A stretch of DNA of 14,252 bases from JAWOLE01 sp035263845 (lineage in GTDB: Bacteria; Acidobacteriota; Thermoanaerobaculia; UBA5066; Gp7-AA6), in contig DATFQY010000110.1 of the NCBI GenBank assembly GCA_035263845.1, positions 1-14,252 on the forward strand, in the 5' to 3' direction. Positions 5,904 through 11,561 of this stretch are shown here, piece after piece. The notes under the pieces are model-generated. The model was not told where the DNA came from and made no database searches. It saw only the letters and a program-made list of their open reading frames with translations. Position numbers and translations under genes: made by a program. The stretch's first letter is position 1. Each line of letters opens with the position of its first letter.

Positions 5904-8456
5904 TCACCGCAGCCCCTCCGCCAGCTCCAGGCTCGTAAGGATACGGGTATAGCTGTAGGCGTAGCTGCGGGCGTCGGGAGTCATCACGATGTTGTCGATC
6001 GTAAGGAGCCCTGACCGGTCGGAGGGGGCGATCGTCTTCCAGAGTTCCCGCCGGCCGCTCGCGATGTCGATCTGGAAGACTCGGGCCGGAGCCTCGTTTC
6101 TCCGGTAGGCGTAGACCGACCGGTCGTCGGAGCTCCAGAGGATCGGGTCCTCCCCGGCTTCCGCGCCTGGAAGCGGACGAGGGGCGCCACTGTCCACGGG
6201 GTAGAGCGCGATTTTCGAGTCCGGTCCCGGCGCGGCGACGAAGCGGCCCTCGGGTGACATCGCGGCAATCGAGTCATAACCGGCCGAAGTCCCCTCGGGA
6301 GAGATGGCGTGCGGATCGCCGCCCTCGAGGTTCTGGACGTAGTAACGCCAGGAGCCGGAGCCTGTCCGGGCGAGAAAGAGGATGCGCTTTCCGTCGGGGA
6401 AGAACCTGCCAAAGTGCCCCAACGCGAATCCCGGGTGCTTGAGCTGTCTCGGCTGGCCGATTCGGGTCGGCAGCAACACGTAGGTGTCGGACGACATCGA
6501 GGGCAACGACAGGAGCCAGCGGCCGTCAGGGGAAAATGCCAACCCATGTCCATCACCCAGGCGAACCGCAGCGGAACCATCGAGCGCCCGCAAGTAGATC
6601 GCGGCGCCGGTGTCGCCGCCGGCCTCTCCCGGTTCGTCGAAGACGACGGCTCGCCCGTCGTTCGAGATCGCGTTGACCCAGGGCTGGTCCATCCAGGATA
6701 GCTCGCGCTCCGCGGTCTCTCCGGCGGGCAGCGCGACGAGGCTGTTGTTCCAGAAATAGTCGTTGAGCAGCACGCGGCCCTGCCTCGAGATGTCGTGAAT
6801 GAAAATGCCGCCGGCCTCCCGGCGCACGAGCCGTACCCGACCGGACAGCTTGACGGCGTAAATGGCAATCTTTTCGCCGGGTTTTCCGCCTCCGAACCAA
6901 ATCTCGCTGCCGTCAGGCCGCCAGGCCACGTTCCCGGTTCCGTTCCACCCTTCTAAAAGTGTCGTCGCCTTGCCGGACAGCTCCACGACGACGACGGAGC
7001 CGGGCTCCTGGCTGACGGCGAGCCGGTCGCCCCGAGGGGAAAAGCGCACCGAATCGATCGGCTGCGCTGTCTCGTACAAGACCTTCCCGATGGGGAACTC
7101 GAGACGATTCTTTCCGCCCACGATGTGCACGACCGCGAGATCGCGCCCGTCGGGAGACCAGTCCGCGACGGACACATCTTCGAGCAGCTCGCGCGGCGCT
7201 CCTCCTTCGAGCGGCACGCGGGCGAGCGTTCCCGCGCTCGTCCACGTCGTCTCGTGGCTGATGCAGATCGCGAGCTCCCCGGTCGGGGAGATGGCCAGCA
7301 CCCTTGCGTCCGGCAGTTGCAGGCCGCGCGACTCCATGCTGCCGGCGCGCGTCGCGAAGACCCGGAACGGCTGCCCATCCCAGGAGGCGGTGTAAACAAC
7401 GGTCTGGCCATCGGGAGCGAATCGTGCTCCGACGACCGTGCCGCGGCGGAACGTGAGGCGCTTGTAAGAAGGCGCGGAGGCATTCCTTCCGAACGCGCCG
7501 AGGGCCCATCCGGCGGCAAGCGCGACCGCGAGAAGGGCAGCCGCCGCGAGCGCCGTGCGCCGGGACAGCCGGGACGCCCGGCGGGCCGGCGTGGCCGCGG
7601 CGCTCCCGGAGACCGTGGACAGCGACTCCAGGTTGTAGGCGAGATCCCTGGCGGATTGGAACCGCCGCTCGGGATTCTTCTCGAGGCAGTGGCGCACCAG
7701 CCGCTCGAGCCCGGGGCTGATGTTTCGGTTCGTGACCGACAGGTCCGGAGGGTCTTCCTTGAGGATCGCCGCCATCGTCTCCCCGGGCGAGTCACCCCGG
7801 AACGGACGCTGTCCCGACAGCATCTCGTAAAGAATCACGCCGAGAGCGAAGATGTCGCTTCGCGCGTCCACCGGCCCGGTCTTGATCTGCTCGGGTGACA
7901 TGTAGCCGACCGTCCCCATGACGACGCCCGGCTCGGTCGCCGTCGGGAGCTTGGAAACGCTCCCGGAACCCTCGACCTGGGTCAGCTTGGCCAGCCCGAA
8001 GTCGAGGATCTTGAGGCGGCCGTCCCGAGTCACGAACACGTTCTCGGGCTTGAGGTCCCGGTGAACGATCCCCTTTTCATGCGCAGCCGCCAGCCCCTGC
8101 GCAATCTGGATTGCGTACTCGATCGCCTTGCGCGAAGAGAATCGGCCTCCGGCAAGCTCGGCGCGCAGGATCTGACCTTCGAGCAGCTCCTGAACGACGT
8201 AGGGAGCGCCGTCATGCTGCCCGATGTCGTAGACGATCGTGACATTGGGATGGTTGAGTACCCCGGCGGCGCGCGCCTCCTGCTCGAAGCGCTTCAACCG
8301 GTCGGGATCGTTCGTGAGAGAGGCGGGAAGAACCTTGATCGCGACGTCGCGCCCGAGCCTCGGGTCCCTGGCGCGGTAAACCTCCCCCATCCCGCCCGCT
8401 CCCAGAGGAGACAGGATCTCGTAGGGCCCCACCAGAGCTCCCGCCTGAAGCGCCAC
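5904..8456 (-). CDS. Membrane-anchored Ser/Thr kinase with C-terminal beta-propeller
   Basis: This 850-residue eukaryotic-like kinase carries GAGGMG (19-24), K41 in VAIK, HRDLKPEN (132-139), DFG (152-154) and MSPEQ (186-190). An Arg-rich stretch and a hydrophobic segment (~301-321) follow the kinase, so residues after ~325 are probably periplasmic. They form a WD40-like/TolB-type propeller. Short blade motifs recur: APDGQTVVY (~347), SPDGRDLAV, SPRGDRLAV, RPDGSEIWF, SPDGRWLLS, FPDGKRILF and SPEGRFVAA. The end YAYSYTRILTSLELAEGL is typical of acidobacterial kinases of this type. The start is GTG at 8456; its 5' region has no Shine-Dalgarno but has a TAGAAT -10 element 14 bases upstream. The propeller is the likely ligand- or protein-sensing part. 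It shares the N-terminal kinase architecture with the kinases at 1721 and 4376 but has a different output module. Confidence 0.93.
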   Translation of the reverse strand: MALQAGALVGPYEILSPLGAGGMGEVYRARDPRLGRDVAIKVLPASLTNDPDRLKRFEQEARAAGVLNHPNVTIVYDIGQHDGAPYVVQELLEGQILRAELAGGRFSSRKAIEYAIQIAQGLAAAHEKGIVHRDLKPENVFVTRDGRLKILDFGLAKLTQVEGSGSVSKLPTATEPGVVMGTVGYMSPEQIKTGPVDARSDIFALGVILYEMLSGQRPFRGDSPGETMAAILKEDPPDLSVTNRNISPGLERLVRHCLEKNPERRFQSARDLAYNLESLSTVSGSAAATPARRASRLSRRTALAAAALLAVALAAGWALGAFGRNASAPSYKRLTFRRGTVVGARFAPDGQTVVYTASWDGQPFRVFATRAGSMESRGLQLPDARVLAISPTGELAICISHETTWTSAGTLARVPLEGGAPRELLEDVSVADWSPDGRDLAVVHIVGGKNRLEFPIGKVLYETAQPIDSVRFSPRGDRLAVSQEPGSVVVVELSGKATTLLEGWNGTGNVAWRPDGSEIWFGGGKPGEKIAIYAVKLSGRVRLVRREAGGIFIHDISRQGRVLLNDYFWNNSLVALPAGETAERELSWMDQPWVNAISNDGRAVVFDEPGEAGGDTGAAIYLRALDGSAAVRLGDGHGLAFSPDGRWLLSLPSMSSDTYVLLPTRIGQPRQLKHPGFALGHFGRFFPDGKRILFLARTGSGSWRYYVQNLEGGDPHAISPEGTSAGYDSIAAMSPEGRFVAAPGPDSKIALYPVDSGAPRPLPGAEAGEDPILWSSDDRSVYAYRRNEAPARVFQIDIASGRRELWKTIAPSDRSGLLTIDNIVMTPDARSYAYSYTRILTSLELAEGLR

Positions 8457-8469
8457 GATTCTGAGCGTG

Positions 8470-8480
8470 GATTCTACAGT
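8470..8480 (-). promoter_or_regulatory. Putative promoter core (ACTGTAGAATC) of the propeller-kinase operon
   Basis: The minus strand reads ACTGTAGAATC and ends 13 bases before GTG 8456. It is identical in sequence and spacing to the motif at 4659-4669. TAGAAT serves as -10. A short 5' leader and lack of a Shine-Dalgarno suggest nearly leaderless translation. Confidence 0.5.
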
Positions 8481-8492
8481 CTGCGCTCCAGC

Positions 8493-8502
8493 TTAGAATC
8501 GC
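8493..8502 (+). promoter_or_regulatory. Putative -10 element (TTAGAATCGC) on the plus strand, upstream of the cupin gene
   Basis: The plus strand reads TTAGAATCGC, the same 10-mer found on the minus strand before the PQ-loop gene (9346-9355). With GATTCTA at 8470-8476 it forms an inverted repeat (7-bp arms, 17-base spacer) in the divergent region between kinase and cupin. It could be a -10 for rightward transcription with a ~90-base leader. A second weak -10 candidate, TAGGAT, lies at 8559-8564. Confidence 0.35.
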
Positions 8503-8595
8503 TTCAGCGATCAAGAAATGACACTCTCGGCCGGAACCCGGTAACGCTCGCCGCCGGTTAGGATGATCGAGTCAAGACACTAAAGGAGCGAAGCA

Positions 8596-9006
8596 ATGGA
8601 GATCAAGAGAAGCGGATCGCGTCCCTCCGGGAAGGCGCCGGCCGAGCACTTCGCCGGTCCTGTCCGCATGGACCCCGTCTTCCAGGCGCCCGAGCCCGCG
8701 CGGGTCTACATCGCCAGCGTCACCTTCGAGCCCGGCGCTCACACGGCCTGGCACACTCACCCACTGGGCCAGACGCTGATCGTGACGTCCGGCTGCGGCC
8801 TGGTCCAGAGCTGGGGAGGCGCGGTCGAGAAGATCCGACCCGGCGATGTGGTCTGGTGCCCGCCCGGCGAAAAGCACTGGCACGGCGCCGCGCCGACGAC
8901 CGCCATGACGCACCTCGCCGTCCTGGAAGTGCTCAACGGCAAGAACGTGGACTGGCTCGAACCGGTCTCCGACGCCCAGTACCAGGCGGGCGCCAAAGCC
9001 GACTGA
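8596..9006 (+). CDS. Cupin, Mn-dependent hydroxynitrile-lyase-like (GtHNL family)
   Basis: This 136-residue single-domain cupin closely resembles, from memory, the Mn-dependent (R)-selective hydroxynitrile lyase of Granulicella tundricola. That enzyme cleaves or forms cyanohydrins from HCN and an aldehyde. Shared blocks include SVTFEPGAHTAWHTHPLGQT (41-60) and PGEKHWHGAAPTTAMTH (90-106). The metal ligands of that enzyme fall at the same numbers here: H53, H55, Q59 and H94; H96 and H106 are also present. The position equal to Q110 is Leu here, so activity may differ. The start ATG 8596 is supported by AAAGGAG at 8582-8588. The gene stands alone, divergent from the kinase operon and convergent with the PQ-loop gene, so context does not reveal its physiological substrate. 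A general cupin of unknown reaction is the fallback. Confidence 0.9.
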   Translation: MEIKRSGSRPSGKAPAEHFAGPVRMDPVFQAPEPARVYIASVTFEPGAHTAWHTHPLGQTLIVTSGCGLVQSWGGAVEKIRPGDVVWCPPGEKHWHGAAPTTAMTHLAVLEVLNGKNVDWLEPVSDAQYQAGAKAD

Positions 9007-9019
9007 GAAGCGCGCCGGC

Positions 9020-9331
9020 CTAGCCGCGGGTAAGCGCGCCGATCACCACGAGCGCGTCGAGCACGATCCATCCGATGCAGGCGAGGTAGATCGTCTTGTC
9101 GCGTTTCTGGATCCCGTAGACCAGCCAGAGGCACGCGACCACCAGGTAGGTGCCCCAGGAGACGACCGAGACGCCGCTGGGACCCGGGCTCTTCCAGACC
9201 GAGACGACCTGGGGAACCGTCAGAAGCATCGTCAAGACCGAGACAGGCCGAAGGACCCTGGCGAGTCGGTGACCGGCCAGGTGAGGATTGCTCTCGCGAG
9301 AGATCGGACCGGTCGGGGTTCCCATTGTCAT
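9020..9331 (-). CDS. SemiSWEET / PQ-loop (MtN3-like) small membrane protein
   Basis: This 103-residue protein has three hydrophobic segments (~24-46, 53-74, 80-100), the SemiSWEET layout. The PQ motif (P40-Q41) sits in LLTVPQVVSVWKS, followed by SGVSVVSWGTY and LWLVYGIQKRDK, which match the family. SemiSWEETs are dimeric sugar transporters of the inner membrane. The third segment reads LACIGW and lacks the Asn usual in the sugar-binding ones, so sugar transport is uncertain. The start ATG 9331 was chosen over an upstream ATG at 9400 because AGGAA (9337-9341) sits before it and a TTAGAAT -10 lies at 9349-9355; the longer form would run across this promoter. The stop is 13 bases from the end of the convergent cupin gene. 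Confidence 0.82.
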   Translation of the reverse strand: MTMGTPTGPISRESNPHLAGHRLARVLRPVSVLTMLLTVPQVVSVWKSPGPSGVSVVSWGTYLVVACLWLVYGIQKRDKTIYLACIGWIVLDALVVIGALTRG

Positions 9332-9347
9332 TTCGCTTCCTGTACGC

Positions 9348-9354
9348 GATTCTA
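9348..9354 (-). promoter_or_regulatory. Putative -10 region (TAGAATC) of the PQ-loop gene
   Basis: The minus strand reads TTAGAATCGC, then the AGGAA ribosome site and ATG 9331, 16 bases after the motif. It is the fourth occurrence of TAGAATC found in intergenic DNA of this window. The site lies in the divergent gap shared with the VOC gene. Confidence 0.45.
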
Positions 9355-9398
9355 ATGTGGGCGCATCGTGATAAACCCGGCCCGGGAGGAGCAAGCGC

Positions 9399-9815
9399 AT
9401 GGCTCAATTCCCGGCGCCCAGGGAGGGTTTCCTGATCACCCACTTCATCGTCTCGAGGGACGTCGAGCGCTCCCGCCGCTTCTATGTCGAGGTGCTCGGC
9501 GGCGAGGCGCTGCTCGAGGGAGAGCCCTCGATCGTCGCGCTCGCGAATGGTTGGGTTACTATCAGCACCGGCGGAGGACCCACCGAGGACAAGCCGGACG
9601 TGACGCTCGAGGCCCCGTCGGACCCGCATCACGCCTCGGCCTTCCTGAACATCCGCGTCGCCGACATCCACGCCCGGTACAAGGAGTGGAGCGCCCGCGG
9701 CGCGAAGTTCCTGACTCCCCCGATCAACCGCGGCCCGGAGATCCGCTGCTACTTGCGCGACCCCGACGGCCACCTGATCGAGGTGGGCCAGCTCGTGATG
9801 CCGATCCCGGGTTGA
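9399..9815 (+). CDS. VOC-fold protein (glyoxalase / bleomycin-resistance / dioxygenase superfamily)
   Basis: This 138-residue protein has the paired beta-alpha-beta-beta-beta layout of the vicinal oxygen chelate fold. It opens with ITHFIVSRDVERSRRFYVEV (13-32), where H15 is the usual first metal ligand. It closes with YLRDPDGHLIEVGQ (118-131), where E128 is the usual last ligand. The middle AFLNIRVADIHARYKEWSARG (81-101) starts the second module. The ligand positions suggest a metal-dependent enzyme, but the substrate (glyoxalase-like or other) cannot be told. ATG 9399 has a strong GGGAGGAG (9384-9391) ahead of it. It diverges from the PQ-loop gene with a 67-bp gap and ends 19 bases before the convergent CHRD gene, with a hairpin in between. 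Confidence 0.88.
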   Translation: MAQFPAPREGFLITHFIVSRDVERSRRFYVEVLGGEALLEGEPSIVALANGWVTISTGGGPTEDKPDVTLEAPSDPHHASAFLNIRVADIHARYKEWSARGAKFLTPPINRGPEIRCYLRDPDGHLIEVGQLVMPIPG

Positions 9816-9817
9816 TC

Positions 9818-9835
9818 ACCCGGAGATCGCCGGGT
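9818..9835. terminator. Hairpin between convergent VOC and CHRD genes
   Basis: ACCCGG (9818-9823) and CCGGGT (9830-9835) form a perfect 6-bp stem around the loop AGATCG, exactly between the two stop codons. It can fold in transcripts of both strands. There is no long T-tract, so it is only a weak bidirectional terminator candidate. Confidence 0.45.
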
Positions 9836-10347
9836 CAGTTCCCGCTGGTATTTGCCGAAATCTGGCCCCGGATTTCACCGCCCGGATGGTTAGTGGTGTG
9901 GACGTTCGCGTAGCCGTCCCCACTCATCAGAATTCGGACAAGGTCCGCAAAGCTCCCGGCCGTAACCCCCTGGGCCGCGACCCCCAGGACATCGGCTCCG
10001 GTGATGGTTCCCGTCACGGTCCCCCCGCCGGCCGGGCATGCCGGCTTTCCGCCGCCGCCGCAGAGGAACACGATGACCGCGCCGTTCACGCCCCGCTCGC
10101 CAAAATGAATGTGGGACGCCAGCGCGTCGCTCGACAGGCCGGAGAAGGTCAGGCTGTAGGCGATCGAACTGGAGGACAGTTCCAGGTTCAAAACGCCCTT
10201 CCCGCCCGTCAGGATCGGTGGGACTTCCTGGAAACCGGTCAAGCCTGTTTGAAAGTTCTCCTGCGAATCTTGTGCGGCGAGACTGCCGCTTCGAATCACG
10301 AGCCCCGCCGCCGCGAGAATGGCCGCCGCCAGTACGGTTCGTTTCAT
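9835..10347 (-). CDS. Secreted CHRD-domain protein
   Basis: This 170-residue protein starts with a signal peptide: KR, then a hydrophobic stretch ~5-18, and a probable cleavage site after LAA (~25). The mature part is one CHRD domain, a beta-rich fold named after chordin. The signature blocks are LTGFQEVPP (36-44), ASHIHFGERGVNGAVIV (77-93) and YANVHTTNHPGGEIRGQI (146-163). Two cysteines (C96, C104) bracket a glycine-rich loop and could form a disulfide outside the cytoplasm. Bacterial CHRD proteins have no established enzymatic role. ATG 10347 is preceded by GGAGGGA (10352-10358). The gene lies 180 bp downstream of the PadR/HAAS pair on the same strand, so it may have its own promoter or be reached by read-through. 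Confidence 0.88.
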   Translation of the reverse strand: MKRTVLAAAILAAAGLVIRSGSLAAQDSQENFQTGLTGFQEVPPILTGGKGVLNLELSSSSIAYSLTFSGLSSDALASHIHFGERGVNGAVIVFLCGGGGKPACPAGGGTVTGTITGADVLGVAAQGVTAGSFADLVRILMSGDGYANVHTTNHPGGEIRGQISANTSGN

Positions 10348-10527
10348 TTCTTCCCTCCCTTACCGAGATCGTGTTCAGTTCGTGGTCGCCGCAACGAAGG
10401 GACTTGCCAGGGAACCTCCTTTCTCGCCCTGCCTCGAATGAGTCCCGCGTAGCAGGAAGCAAGATCGGTTCCGCCCGCGTCGGCGCGCGGTCTCTCCTTA
10501 GCCCGTCTTAAGAAGTCTTCCAGGGAG

Positions 10528-11133
10528 TCAACAGGCCGCGGTGCCCCCTGTGGGTCTTCGGAACCGGGCGAACCGAAGAGTCCAGCGAAGGAGCTGCGTC
10601 GTGGCGACCGCCGTGATGGCTCCGCCGACCAGGCCTACCGGCACGAGCCACCAACCGAGAACGTCCCGGGCGGCGGGATTGGAGGTCGTTCCGATGTTGA
10701 ACCCGCCCGGAGAAAGCCAGGCCCCCACCTCCTGCGGGGCGACGATCTTGCCCAGGCCCGAAAGCGCCAACGAGAACGCCAAGGCGTAACCGATGACCCC
10801 GATGACGAACAGCGCGAATCCCCACGAGCTGATGTGCGACCATCGGTGGATCGCCCGCAGGACAACCCTTGGCGAAAAACTGGCTCGAGCCTTCGCCACG
10901 ATGGAGTCCACCTGGTAGAGCGGGGCGATCTCCTCCGGACGGCCGAGCGCCTTGAGGATCGCAACCAGCCTCTCCTCCGTCAGCTCCCCGCTGGCCTCCG
11001 CCCGTTCCAGAATGTGGCCGCGGATCTCCTGGAGGATGTCGTGGACCTCCTCCGGCGGAAGCTCCCCGAGGCACTTCCTCAGCTCAGCGAGATACGAGTC
11101 GATCTTTCGCTGGAGCTTCTCGGATTGCATCAT
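10528..11133 (-). CDS. HAAS/DUF1700-type membrane protein, partner of the PadR regulator
   Basis: The 201-residue protein has an N-terminal helical domain (1-75) with LPPEEVHDILQEIRGHILER (25-44) and ILKALGRPEEIAPLY (59-73), the pattern of HAAS/DUF1700 proteins. Two hydrophobic segments (~103-125 and ~158-182) make it an inner-membrane protein with a Pro/Gly-rich loop between them. Genes of this kind often follow a PadR regulator, and the pair is thought to link envelope state to transcription; the exact role is not known. The start is ATG 11133, overlapping the padR stop (ATGATG), with a near-perfect AAGGAGGA at 11137-11144. A longer frame to 11283 would run inside padR and is not favoured. 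The second ATG at 11130 is equally possible. Confidence 0.85.
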   Translation of the reverse strand: MMQSEKLQRKIDSYLAELRKCLGELPPEEVHDILQEIRGHILERAEASGELTEERLVAILKALGRPEEIAPLYQVDSIVAKARASFSPRVVLRAIHRWSHISSWGFALFVIGVIGYALAFSLALSGLGKIVAPQEVGAWLSPGGFNIGTTSNPAARDVLGWWLVPVGLVGGAITAVATTQLLRWTLRFARFRRPTGGTAAC

Positions 11134-11501
11134 TTGTCCTCCTTCGCCAGCACGGGCGCGATGAGCTTGCGGATCGACCCCAGGAATCCGGAGGCGTAGC
11201 GCGCCATGGCGACGGTGCGCCGCCGGCCCGCCGGTGTCAGCGAGTAGTACTTCCGGGGATGGCCAGCCTCGCCCTCGACCCACTTCGTGCTGACGAGCCC
11301 ATCGGCCTTCAGGCGGCTCAGGATCGGGTAGACCGTCCCCTCCGCCAGGACGAGATCCGTGTCCTTTTCGAGGCGGCGAAGGATGTCGAGGCCGTAAAGC
11401 TCTTCATCCCAGAGGCTTGCCAGGATCGCGAGCTCCAGCCACCCTTTCTTGAGCTGGCGCTCCCAGTTGTCCGGGCGCTCCGGATCCGGCCCGAATACCA
11501 T
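11130..11501 (-). CDS. PadR-family transcriptional regulator
   Basis: This 123-residue winged-helix protein is the length of the short PadR subfamily. Family motifs are RQLKKGWLELAILASL (15-30), YGLDILRRL (36-44), the recognition region GTVYPILSRLKADGLV (55-70) and the wing GHPRKYYSLTPAGR (80-93). PadR proteins are usually dimeric repressors that bind palindromes near their own promoter. Here a 20-bp palindrome lies 2 bases before the ATG at 11501. The stop overlaps the start of the HAAS-type membrane protein, so the two are translated together. No Shine-Dalgarno is seen before the ATG, and a TATAGT element lies ~10 bases upstream, so the mRNA may be leaderless. The effector is unknown. Confidence 0.92.
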   Translation of the reverse strand: MVFGPDPERPDNWERQLKKGWLELAILASLWDEELYGLDILRRLEKDTDLVLAEGTVYPILSRLKADGLVSTKWVEGEAGHPRKYYSLTPAGRRRTVAMARYASGFLGSIRKLIAPVLAKEDK

Positions 11502-11503
11502 CG

Positions 11504-11523
11504 ATTACACTATACGTTGTAAT
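11504..11523. promoter_or_regulatory. Palindromic operator candidate for the PadR regulator
   Basis: ATTACA (11504-11509) and TGTAAT (11518-11523) are perfect inverted arms around the 8-base centre CTATACGT. The AT-rich palindrome stands out in GC-rich surroundings. It covers a TATAGT -10-like element on the minus strand for padR and lies 38 bases before the GTG of the divergent hydrolase gene. It is a natural candidate for autorepression and possibly control of the hydrolase. Confidence 0.6.
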
Positions 11524-11561
11524 ACGAGGTAAGTTTCGAGTCTTCGACTTAAGATGCCCGA

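Noticed and set aside
9332..9400. 23-codon N-terminal extension of the PQ-loop protein
   Set aside because: It would cross the divergent promoter region and the VOC ribosome site; AGGAA sits correctly before ATG 9331.
10348..10527. Gene or RNA in the 180-bp gap between the HAAS-type and CHRD genes
   Set aside because: Only the CHRD ribosome site and weak short stems (for example CCGCG...CGCGG near 10480) are visible; nothing supports a gene or structured RNA.
11134..11283. 50-codon N-terminal extension of the HAAS-type protein
   Set aside because: It lies inside padR in another frame, and a strong AAGGAGGA directly precedes ATG 11133.
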